From contig CANLWS010000010.1 of assembly GCA_947494925.1 (NCBI GenBank), forward strand, positions 186,001 to 250,000: a stretch of 64,000 nucleotides of DNA, in the 5' to 3' direction. Position 1 is the stretch's first letter. Every line of letters starts with the position of its first letter. The translations under genes and the position numbers were made by a program. Positions 19,435-28,500 of this stretch are shown here, in pieces. Origin of the DNA: an uncultured Alteromonadaceae bacterium (GTDB lineage Bacteria; Pseudomonadota; Gammaproteobacteria; Enterobacterales; Alteromonadaceae). Under the pieces are notes generated by a model. It was not told the origin of the DNA and did no database searches. It saw only the letters and a list, made by a program, of their open reading frames with translations.

Positions 19435-20475
19435 TTACGCTTCGTTGTAATGCACGTCACTGACTACTTGCAATTTTTCCGCTGCCTGCTCAGGAGTAAG
19501 ATCACGCTGCGGTTCGGCCATCATTTCATATCCCACCATAAACTTCCTGACTGTTGCCGAGCGTAAAAGTGGAGGATAAAAATGGGCATGCAATTGCCAG
19601 TGACCAAGCTCTTCCAGATCGTTGGGGGCAGCATGCCAGCCCATGGAGTAAGGAAAGGAGCACTGGAACAAATTGTCGTAGCGGCTAGTGAGCTTTTTCA
19701 TGGCTACAGCGAGATCGCTACGTTGTTCATCTGATAACTCAGTCATACGGGAACACTTAAATTTTGGTAACAACAGGGCCTCGAAAGGCCAAGCAGCCCA
19801 ATAGGGGACAACTGCCAGCCAGTTATCAGTCTCTACGATAGTTCGATGACCATCACTCGACTCGCGCTCGGCGTAATCCAGCAGCAACGATGTGCCGTGT
19901 TTCTCATAATATTGTCTCTGATTGCGATCGGCTTTTTCCACTTCCACCGGTACAAAGTCATTTGCCCAGATTTGTCCATGTGGATGCGGGTTAGAACATC
20001 CCATTGCCGCTCCTTTGTTCTCAAACACCTGAACCCACACATAGTCTTTGCTGAGCTCTTCTACCTGTTGGCACCAGGTATCAACTACCTTGGTAATTTC
20101 ATCGGTGCTCAGCTCAGGTAATGTTTTGCTGTGGTCTGGAGAAAAGCAGATGACACGACTTGTGCCCCTCGCAGATTGAAGGCAAAAAAGATCATCGTTT
20201 TCCTGCTCTGAAGCAGGCGTGTCTGTCATCAACGCAGCAAAATCGTTGGTGAACACAAAAGTATTCTTATAATCAGGATTTATCTCACCATTTATTCTTG
20301 TGTTTCGGGCACATAAATAACAATCCGGATCATGAGCCGGGCGCTTTTCCTGTTCGTTCTTTTCCACCTGCCCCTGCCAGGGCCTTTTAGCGCGATGCGG
20401 GGAAACCAGCACCCACTCACCTGTAAGCGGGTTAAGACGCCTATGTGGGTGATCAACAGGATTAAATTGAGACAT
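19435..20475 (-). CDS. galT: Galactose-1-phosphate uridylyltransferase GalT
   Basis: Exchanges UMP between UDP-glucose and galactose 1-phosphate. From the ATG at 20475 it begins [20 protein letters not shown] and has 346 residues, as in the class I family (E. coli 348); an upstream in-frame start at 20559 would add residues unlike GalT. The active site [10 protein letters not shown], the structural-metal cysteines in CYLCARN, and a C-terminal HAHFYPP motif are visible. It is the first gene of galTK. No galE or galM is in the window. Confidence 0.95.
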   Translation of the reverse strand: MSQFNPVDHPHRRLNPLTGEWVLVSPHRAKRPWQGQVEKNEQEKRPAHDPDCYLCARNTRINGEINPDYKNTFVFTNDFAALMTDTPASEQENDDLFCLQSARGTSRVICFSPDHSKTLPELSTDEITKVVDTWCQQVEELSKDYVWVQVFENKGAAMGCSNPHPHGQIWANDFVPVEVEKADRNQRQYYEKHGTSLLLDYAERESSDGHRTIVETDNWLAVVPYWAAWPFEALLLPKFKCSRMTELSDEQRSDLAVAMKKLTSRYDNLFQCSFPYSMGWHAAPNDLEELGHWQLHAHFYPPLLRSATVRKFMVGYEMMAEPQRDLTPEQAAEKLQVVSDVHYNEA

Positions 20476-20503
20476 AATTTTGAATCCAAAAAAAAATGAA
20501 TGA

Positions 20504-20515
20504 GAGGCTAGCCTC
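20504..20515 (-). promoter_or_regulatory. 12-bp palindrome in the galT leader
   Basis: GAGGCTAGCCTC is a perfect palindrome 29-40 bp upstream of the galT ATG. It falls between the putative -10 and the start codon, where a repressor or a short hairpin could act. It may be chance. Confidence 0.3.
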
Positions 20516-20532
20516 GTTAACCAGCACTCAAT

Positions 20533-20549
20533 AATACTATTATAGTATT
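20533..20549 (-). promoter_or_regulatory. Putative galTK promoter -10 within an inverted repeat
   Basis: Arms AATACTA and TAGTATT with a 3-nt spacer form a perfect inverted repeat. Read on the minus strand it contains TATAAT, a consensus -10, about 60 bp before galT. A good -35 at 17 bp is not obvious, so activator dependence or a weak promoter is possible. Confidence 0.45.
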
Positions 20550-20882
20550 TATATGCCAACGAAAATGTTTTTGTTTCTTACTATTCATCTGATTTTAATT
20601 TGGTGGCTATAACAAAGGAAGCTCTGAGCCTCTTCAGTTTGCTCAGTGAGTGTCGCGTTCTATCGATCCCTACAGGTATTCAATAGCAACAGGTTATCGT
20701 TAAATGTGTCGAGAATACAACGCGACCTTTGGGTTCACTGGAAAGCTCTATTGATACAAACCGAGGTAGGGACGAAAAGGGCCAAACAAGATTAGACAAA
20801 AAAGGCTTGATGCGGATAAATTGAATTCAACCTCAGTTTGACAGAGAATCAGATCACTTATTTCCACCACTCTAGTGGCGCA
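20550..20882. other. Divergent intergenic region galT / redoxin gene
   Basis: About 330 bp between the galTK promoter region and the rightward redoxin gene. It carries no recognisable RNA gene, terminator or long repeat. A TTG at 20838 is in frame with the redoxin gene but has no ribosome site. The sequence is unremarkable. Confidence 0.5.
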
Positions 20883-21731
20883 ATGCAAAAACTAAAATCG
20901 CTATTTATTTCCCTATTTTGCTCTTATTTGGTTGTAGCCTTTTTATATAGTCTTGTGCGGCATGTGCAGACTGGTGGTTATTCAGAGTTGTTTTCAGCTT
21001 TCAGCCACCTACTGGGTGCTGCGTTTTTTACTAGTTTATTTGTGATGAAAACTGCCAGAACGTCAATTTATTTGCCTGGATGGAGTCTGCCAATATTCGT
21101 TGCTGGGACATTAACGTTATATTTTTCTGTGCTCGAGTCCAATCACGCAGGGTTGGTGCTGACTTTAATAGTTTGGTCTGGCTGGTTATTGTATCTGCTA
21201 TGGTATTCAAGCTTTGGAAAAAGCGGCAAGCGACTTTTAACTTTGGCTACCCCACTACCAGGCTTTACATTGGTAGATTCAACCGGCGAGTCGTTTTCCA
21301 ACAAGGATTTGTCAGGTCAATATACTTTACTGATGTTTTTTCGTGGCAACTGGTGCCCGTTGTGTATGGCACAAGTCAGAGAGGTTGCAGAGCAGTATCG
21401 GACTTTGGTGGAGTTAGGTGTACAAGTTTGTTTAATCAGCCCACAACCGGAAGCGAATACTCAAAAGCTTTCTTTGCAATTCGACGTACCATTTACTTTC
21501 CTGATGGATGAACGTTTACAGACGGCTGAAGCATTTGGCATCACAGTGAAAAATGGTACACCCACCGGGTTGGAGGTACTAGGCTATGACTCGGATACTG
21601 TCCGCCCCACTGTTTTAATCACGGACAAAGAAGGCAAATTGGTCTACAGCGATATCACCAACAACTATCGGGTTCGACCAGAGCCTGAAGCCTTTATAAG
21701 CATTCTAAAAGAGCTGCAGTTAACGGCTTGA
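20883..21731 (+). CDS. Membrane-anchored peroxiredoxin-like (AhpC/TSA) protein
   Basis: Thioredoxin-fold redoxin of 282 residues from the ATG at 20883. The first about 115 residues form three or four membrane helices (ALFISLFCSYLVVAFLYSL-like runs; LIVWSGWLLYLLWY). The rest is a peroxiredoxin domain with FFRGNWCPLCMAQVREV, whose WCPLC pair lies near residue 158. The catalytic domain probably faces one side of the inner membrane; topology is not certain. Likely a peroxide- or disulfide-active protein, substrate unknown. It stands alone, convergent with arcB. Confidence 0.75.
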   Translation: MQKLKSLFISLFCSYLVVAFLYSLVRHVQTGGYSELFSAFSHLLGAAFFTSLFVMKTARTSIYLPGWSLPIFVAGTLTLYFSVLESNHAGLVLTLIVWSGWLLYLLWYSSFGKSGKRLLTLATPLPGFTLVDSTGESFSNKDLSGQYTLLMFFRGNWCPLCMAQVREVAEQYRTLVELGVQVCLISPQPEANTQKLSLQFDVPFTFLMDERLQTAEAFGITVKNGTPTGLEVLGYDSDTVRPTVLITDKEGKLVYSDITNNYRVRPEPEAFISILKELQLTA

Positions 21732-21781
21732 GCTTGGTGTTTTGATGAATTCATCCAAGCCATGAGCATGAAAACATAGAA

Positions 21782-24127
21782 TTAATCATCAATTCCCTGT
21801 TCGCTTAGCCATTCAGTGAGTTTCTTAATGTCCTGCTGCTCAGCCATCAATAATTCTTCTACCCAGTCGTGCACATTTTCCCACCAGGTTGGATGGTCTC
21901 CCTGCTGTATTTGATTGGCAATTTTTTGTACTCTGGCCAAACCAACTGACCCGGCTGCGCCTTTAATTTTATGAGCTTGCGAACAGACTTCACCTTTTTC
22001 GTTGGCGCTAAGGCTTAGCTGCAGAATTTCCATGTATTCTGGCATTTTCTCTTCAAATACCTGCACACTGGTACGAACCATTTCATGACCTATGGTATCC
22101 ACTAACATCTGCAGTAATTCCAAATCCAGAATCGCTTCAAATTCACTATTACTTGCTTCTTCAACGAGTATCTGAGGCACTGTAGGTTGCTCCGTAAATA
22201 ATCGATTAAATACTTCAATAACCCGGCTTTTCTTAATGGGTTTAGCTATGACGTCGTCCATACCATTATTCAGGTACTCCTGACGCGTCTTTATTACGTT
22301 GGCTGTGAGTGCCACGATAGAGGTTTGTTCCACCAAACCATCGCGATGCAATACACTGGCGACATTAAATCCTGTCATGTCAGGCAACTGTATATCCAGC
22401 AAAATCAAATCGTATTGTTTAGCCCTAACCATTTTTATGGCCTCTGTGCCCGTCATAGCGACTTCCACATGTTGACCCAATTTTTCCAGCAGTGCTTTTG
22501 CAACCAATACATTTAGCTCGATATCTTCTACAAGCAGAATTTCCAGGCCCTGAACAGCTAATTGTTGCAGCTCCAGCGGCTTATCGCTGATTGCCAGAGG
22601 CAGTTCCACAGAAAAACAGGTACCTTCTCCCACCACGCTATTAACTTTAATGCTGCCTGACATCAGATTGACCATCTGCTGGCAGATCGCCAGTCCAATT
22701 CCGGTGCCCGTTGCCGATTGATGATCAGGATGGCTAACCTGGTAGTACATAGCAAAAATCTTGTCTAATTCAGATTTTGGGATCCCAACGCCAGTATCTT
22801 TGACCATAAACTTGACCAAACTTATACCATTGCCACCTTCATGGGCTTCTATGGTCAGGCTGACTTTACCTTTTTGAGTAAACTTGACGGCATTAAACAG
22901 CAAATTCCATAAAATTTGCCGTAATCTCGTACCATCAACTTCAACGGCTGTGGGTAACTCACCCAATATAACAGACTCAAAAGCCAATCCTTTATCTGCC
23001 GCCAACAATTCAATAATACTGCCTATTTCCTTGCTGAACTCCTTCAGAGAAACTGTTTTTAATGACAGTTCCAATCGATCTCGATCAAGCTTGTCCAGGT
23101 CAATAATGTCGTTAAATATATTACCTAGGGTAATTGCACTTGCATAAATGGTACTCACCCAACCAAACTGTTCTTCATTCAGCCTGGTGTCGCGCAGCAT
23201 TCTGCTCAATCCTACTATGCCATTCAATGGTGTACGGAGTTCGTGGCTGATAGTCGCAATAAATGCAGTTTTATCTTTACTGGCTTTTGCAACTGCATTT
23301 TCGGCCTGTTTGCGCTCGGTAATATCCCGTCCGAATGCAAGAAGCCCCAGGCGATTTCCATCGTTGTCATAAAAGGGGACTTTGCGCATTTCAAAGTATC
23401 GGCGACGGCCATCTGCAAACCGTAACCACAATTCTTCCGTAATGCTGGCGTTCGTTTCCAGAACTTCATGATCACTAGCCACAACTTGTCGAGCAAGATC
23501 TTCGTCATAAACCTGATGAGGCGTTAACCCGATAAGTTCTTCTTCAGATTTACCTGTCATTTGTTCTGCAACCCTATTACATCCGGCAAACTGCCCCTCT
23601 TCATTACGGTAATAAATCAAATCCGGCGAGGCATCGATGATAGAGCGAAGTAAGGTGGAGAGGCGCTTAGCTTGTTGTTCTTTTTCTGACTTATCCTGGA
23701 TTTCATGTTCCAAATCAGAGAACACAGACTCCCGCTCCAACTGGGCGTTTTTGCGTTGTTCGATTTCGTGATTCAACTTCTTGATATTGTTCTGAAGTTC
23801 CTGGTTTAACAGCACATCATCTTCGCGAAGCTTTTCAAGCTGGGACACGACTTCTTTGAGATTATGTCGTGAGTTTTCCAGCTGTTTGACTAACTCGCTG
23901 AAGAAAAACAATACCCAGGGAGCACTCAACATCGTCAGGATGATTGCAGTAACAAAGTCTTCTAGATTAACTTCACCATTAATCCCCATGCGCAGGGCGT
24001 AAGAACCCACCAGAGTGAAAACCAAAGTAAGAAAAACGAAGACGATGCTGACACGCAAGGTGCCGAATCGACTGACCAGTTGCGCAAAACGTATGGCCCA
24101 GGATTCTATAGGCGCTTTTGGCTGCAT
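21782..24127 (-). CDS. arcB: Aerobic respiration control sensor kinase ArcB
   Basis: Hybrid kinase that reports quinone redox state to ArcA. The 781 residues have two membrane helices (about 26-46 and 60-78), a coiled coil (about 80-155), a PAS domain (about 155-275), HisKA with H295 in ISHELRTPL, an HATPase domain, a receiver domain (LILLDIQLPDMTG), and a C-terminal HPt domain (HKIKGAAGSVGL). Order and length match E. coli ArcB (778). PAS Cys183 lies in GCNR, the context of E. coli Cys180. The position of E. coli Cys241 (in RKACFEIRK) is Tyr in RRRYFEMRK, so one redox cysteine is missing. Its position next to gltBD matches E. coli synteny. Confidence 0.93.
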   Translation of the reverse strand: MQPKAPIESWAIRFAQLVSRFGTLRVSIVFVFLTLVFTLVGSYALRMGINGEVNLEDFVTAIILTMLSAPWVLFFFSELVKQLENSRHNLKEVVSQLEKLREDDVLLNQELQNNIKKLNHEIEQRKNAQLERESVFSDLEHEIQDKSEKEQQAKRLSTLLRSIIDASPDLIYYRNEEGQFAGCNRVAEQMTGKSEEELIGLTPHQVYDEDLARQVVASDHEVLETNASITEELWLRFADGRRRYFEMRKVPFYDNDGNRLGLLAFGRDITERKQAENAVAKASKDKTAFIATISHELRTPLNGIVGLSRMLRDTRLNEEQFGWVSTIYASAITLGNIFNDIIDLDKLDRDRLELSLKTVSLKEFSKEIGSIIELLAADKGLAFESVILGELPTAVEVDGTRLRQILWNLLFNAVKFTQKGKVSLTIEAHEGGNGISLVKFMVKDTGVGIPKSELDKIFAMYYQVSHPDHQSATGTGIGLAICQQMVNLMSGSIKVNSVVGEGTCFSVELPLAISDKPLELQQLAVQGLEILLVEDIELNVLVAKALLEKLGQHVEVAMTGTEAIKMVRAKQYDLILLDIQLPDMTGFNVASVLHRDGLVEQTSIVALTANVIKTRQEYLNNGMDDVIAKPIKKSRVIEVFNRLFTEQPTVPQILVEEASNSEFEAILDLELLQMLVDTIGHEMVRTSVQVFEEKMPEYMEILQLSLSANEKGEVCSQAHKIKGAAGSVGLARVQKIANQIQQGDHPTWWENVHDWVEELLMAEQQDIKKLTEWLSEQGIDD

Positions 24128-24329
24128 TAAGGGTTCCCAACAAATACTCTAGAATAGCGAGGTGCACATGCTAGCAAGAAAATAGCGGTAGGGTGAAACC
24201 CTTGATAAAATCTTCTTCGAATATGATAAAAGCGAATGTATCTAAAAGTACCTGGAAAATTGCTGACTTGCCTCAGGCGAATAAATAAGGTTAAGCTCAA
24301 TAGGCTATTTTCTTATATCAGGGAAGAAA

Positions 24330-25097
24330 ATGAAACATGCAATTCTGCCTTTTGCCACACTCTTAGTAGGTTTGGTGGCTGGATACTTTCTATACCCCCA
24401 GTTGAATCAGAATAAGACCGCTGACAAACAAGCGGTTTCTTCTATAGCTTCGAGCAGTCCAGTGCAAACACCTGCCGCTACACCTGAGGTTGGCAAGAAC
24501 ATGGACCTAATCAACGCAGAAAAGAATGAACAACACAGCTCTTCCCCAGATGCACAGGCGACCGGCAACAAACCTAAAATTACGCCCAGCGAAAGCTCTG
24601 CGCCTGCTACGCAGATTAGTAAAACTCAGGAAGTCACATACACTCCAGGAAATGAAGAAAAAAAAGAAACTGAACAATGGTTGCTGGGTCACCGGGAAAA
24701 ACTTGAAGAGTTGATAAATACACATGTTCCTGAAGAAATTGTAGATGGCTTCAAACAACAGATTTATAAGGACAATCCTTTTCTAGAAGAAGTGGCTATT
24801 CTCAGAAACGCTGCTGAGGATGAAAGTTGGGCTTACATCAAGGAAAGAGAAATACAAAGTTATGTAGCGCAGCATGAGTTGGCATCCGGGTTTCTTTTGC
24901 TAAACGTCACATGTAAGCAAAAAACCTGCGACATTCTTGGGACGGAAACCCAGGCAGGTGTTTGGATGAGAATATATATGAGCTTTTTTTCTTCGATGTC
25001 TGATATGGACCTTGGAAATCATGAGGTTGGCGTTAGGAATGTGCAGTACATGTCCGACTCAGGATTGCAGGTGTATGCACAGCTGAAATTCAAGTAG
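24330..25097 (+). CDS. Uncharacterised membrane-anchored periplasmic protein
   Basis: I do not recognise this 255-residue protein. It has an N-terminal hydrophobic anchor (ILPFATLLVGLVAGYFLYP) without a lipobox, a Ser/Pro/Gln-rich spacer (about 25-110), and a C-terminal globular part (about 115-255). The globular part carries a close cysteine pair in VTCKQKTCDILG, compatible with a periplasmic disulfide. The ATG is preceded by GGGAAGA. It stands between arcB (divergent) and gltB (same direction, 494 bp away). Confidence 0.6.
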   Translation: MKHAILPFATLLVGLVAGYFLYPQLNQNKTADKQAVSSIASSSPVQTPAATPEVGKNMDLINAEKNEQHSSSPDAQATGNKPKITPSESSAPATQISKTQEVTYTPGNEEKKETEQWLLGHREKLEELINTHVPEEIVDGFKQQIYKDNPFLEEVAILRNAAEDESWAYIKEREIQSYVAQHELASGFLLLNVTCKQKTCDILGTETQAGVWMRIYMSFFSSMSDMDLGNHEVGVRNVQYMSDSGLQVYAQLKFK

Positions 25098-25591
25098 GCA
25101 ACCAGCTAGTTATACCAGCTCCTCTGTTAGCTAAAATATGCAGTTTGAATTAATAATTATTCTCATTTACGAATGGGTTTCTGACCAGCAGTTCAACTTT
25201 CACACCTAATAATCACCTCTTGTTAACATTCTGTTTTCATCTTATTTTTTGCATCTAGCTTATAACCAAAAGTCTAATCAAGAGCTTATCCATATGTTTT
25301 TTAAGCGTTTTTATTGCCAATACAATTAACATAGATTGATTTCTTGATCTGAACCAATTCGAAGGAATTGATTTCTAATTAGAATCTGAGGTATGTTGTC
25401 TGGCCCACTTGGGAAAAGCATAAAAATTCGATACACGACTGGTATCCAAAACGACAAGAAAAAAAACAATAATAACGTCTGGCATGACACAAAAAGAGAC
25501 TCACAGAAGTCCTGAATGACCTGACGGAGACCCACAAATTGGTTGAAACATTACGACCCAGCCCAGTCGATGGTTGAAGGAGTCTAGGTGA
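25098..25591. other. Long leader region upstream of gltB
   Basis: 494 bp without a gene. It contains a Fur-box-like sequence at 25151-25165 and several A- and T-rich tracts such as those near 25459-25475. The length suits a regulated gltBD promoter with distal protein sites, as known in E. coli, but I could not identify Lrp or IHF sites with any certainty. No riboswitch fold was recognised. Confidence 0.5.
25151..25165. promoter_or_regulatory. Fur-box-like inverted sequence
   Basis: TAATAATTATTCTCA matches the 7-1-7 Fur consensus TGATAATNATTATCA at 12 of 14 specified positions. It lies 54 bp after the upstream gene's stop and about 430 bp before gltB, so its target is unclear. AT-rich DNA gives such matches by chance fairly often. 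Confidence 0.35.
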
Positions 25592-28500
25592 ATGAGTTTA
25601 TATAATCCCAACGATTCTCGGGATAACTGTGGCTTTGGCTTAATTGCCCAAATCCATGGCGAGGCGAGCCACAAATTAGTTGGCACAGCAATCGAAGCAT
25701 TAGATCGCATGCAACATCGCGGCGGTATCGCTGCAGATGGCAAAACCGGTGACGGTTGCGGTTTGCTATTACAAAAACCAGATGCGTTTTTTCAGGCAAT
25801 TGCTGAAGAACAAGGCTGGAAGCTCGGTAAAAAATACGGCGTTGGAATGATTTTCCTCAATCAAGATGAGGAAAAAGCCCAGATTGCACGAGACATACTA
25901 AATGAAGAATTAATCAAAGAAACATTGAGCGTGGTCGGCTGGCGGAAAGTGCCTGTGGATCATTCAGTGTTAGGTGACCTGGCCGCTACAGGTGTACCGC
26001 AAATCGAACAGGTATTTGTGAATGCACCGCCAGGATGGCGTAAGCGAGACCTGGAACGTAGGTTGTTTATGGCCCGACGTCGGGTTGAAAAACGCCTGGC
26101 AGAAGACAGTGACTTCTACGTTGCATGCTTGTCAGCACTGGTCACAATATACAAAGGGCTGGTCATGCCAAATGATCTGCCTAAATTTTATCTAGATTTG
26201 GCAGATGAGAGATTGCAGTCGGCAATCTGTGTATTCCACCAGCGATTCTCTACAAATACGTTGCCCAAATGGCCATTGGCCCAGCCCTTCAGATTTCTTG
26301 CTCACAACGGCGAAATAAATACTATACGTGGCAACAGAGATTGGGCATTAGCCAGAACAAACAAATTTAATACGCCTTTATTACCCGACTTACAAAACGC
26401 CGCTCCTTTTGTGAACCTGGAAGGGTCAGACTCTTCCTCACTGGACAATATGCTTGAGTTATTTCTGGCAGGCGGTATGGATTTATTCCGGGCGATGCGA
26501 TTACTGGTACCACCCGCGTATCAGAACAATGAAACAATGGATTCCGATTTACGCGCATTTTATGAATTCAACTCAATGCACATGGAGCCCTGGGATGGAC
26601 CAGCAGGTATCGTTTTGACCAACGGTCGTCATGTTGCTTGTAATCTCGATAGGAATGGGTTGCGCCCTGCCCGCTATGTGTTGACCAAAGATGGCATTAT
26701 CACTCTGGCCTCAGAAATCGGGATTTGGGACTACAAACCAGAGGATGTGCTCGAAAAAGGTCGGGTTGGTCCGGGCGAAATGCTGGCAGTTGACACCTAT
26801 ACGGGAAAAATCTGGCGTTCAAACGAAATTGATGAAGATTTAAAAGAACGTCACCCCTATCGCGAATGGCTTAATACCAATATTCAACGATTGCTGCCGA
26901 TAGAACAATGCGATGCCAGTCAGATTGGCCAACGGGCATTTAGCGATGACATGATGGCCACCTACCACAAGTTGTTTAACTACAGCTATGAAGAATTACA
27001 GCAAGTGGTGAAGGTGCTGGCAAAAGATGGTCAGGAAGCAGTTGGATCTATGGGTGATGACACGCCAATGGCGGTAATGTCCTCCAAACAACGCACCTTA
27101 TATGATTATTTCCGACAACAATTTGCTCAGGTGACAAATCCGCCTATCGATTCGTTGCGTGAAAACCATGTGATGTCGTTAGCTACCTGTATTGGTCGCG
27201 AACAAAATGTCTTCAGTGAAACGTCAGGCTACGCGAACCGAGTATTATTTGATTCGCCGATTTTAATGTACACAGACCTCAAGCAACTGCGCGAATTTGA
27301 CCCGGAACATTATTATTCAGAAATTGTCGACCTCAATTATCTGCCTGAGGAAGGGCTTAAAAAAGCCATAGAACGGGTGTGTAACGAAGTTGAGTATCTG
27401 GTTAAACAGAAACACGCGGCTTTTGTGATTTTGTCTGATCGTCAGATTAAACCAAACCGTATTCCGATTCCCGCGGCGATGGCAGTAGGCGCTGTGCAGC
27501 GTCGCTTAATCGACAAGGCGCTGCGCTGTGACGCCAACGTCGTTGTGGAAACGGCTTCGGCTCGGGACCCACACCATTTCGCTGTGTTGATTGGCTTAGG
27601 TGCGACAGCTGTTTATCCTTTCCTCGCCTATGAATCCATTGAACAAATGTGTGAAAAGGGCGAACTGAATTACACCGCAATGGAAGCTGTACTGAACTAT
27701 CGCAAAGGCATTAATAAAGGTTTGTACAAAATTATGTCTAAGATGGGTATCAGCACGGTTGCCAGTTATCGCAGTTCTAAACTGTTTGAAGCTGTGGGTA
27801 TCAATCAGGAAGTCACAGAATTGTGCTTCAAAGGTATCCCAAGTCGCTTGCAAGGCTCAGGGTTCGAAGACTTTGAGCAAGATACTGTCAATCTCAATCG
27901 TGTTGCCTGGTTAAAGCGTAAAAAGATGTCTCATGGCGGCTTGCTGAAGTACGTTCATGATGGTGAATATCATGCTTACAATCCGGACGTGGTGACGAGT
28001 CTGCAGGTTGCAGTGAAAACCGGCGAGTACAGTGACTATCAAAAATTTTCAGCGCTGGTGAATGAGCGCGCTCCGACCCATTTCAGGGATTTGCTTAAGC
28101 TCAAGCCTGAGTCTGCGCCTATTAGTATTGATGATGTGGAACCTGCCGAGAAGCTCTTTCCTCGTTTTGATACGGCCGCCATGTCAATTGGTGCGTTGAG
28201 TCCGGAAGCTCATGAGGCCTTGGCAATCGCCATGAATCGCCTGGGTGGTCAATCCAATTCTGGAGAAGGTGGTGAAGATCCCGCCCGATTCAACACAGAA
28301 AAGAACTCCAAGATAAAGCAGGTCGCATCAGGTCGATTCGGTGTGACACCTCATTATCTGGTTAACGCATCTGTGATTCAAATTAAGGTGGCACAGGGAG
28401 CCAAGCCGGGTGAAGGCGGACAGTTACCCGGTGACAAGGTCAATCAATACATTGCGGAATTGCGTTTTTCGGTGCCCGGAGTGACACTAATATCACCCCC

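Noticed and set aside
21080-21511. 143-residue ORF within the redoxin gene
   Set aside because: Shadow frame; the redoxin frame holds the WCPLC motif.
21732-21781. Possible terminator between the redoxin gene and arcB
   Set aside because: A GCTTGG / CCAAGC stem exists but has a long loop and no T-run, so it is too weak to list.
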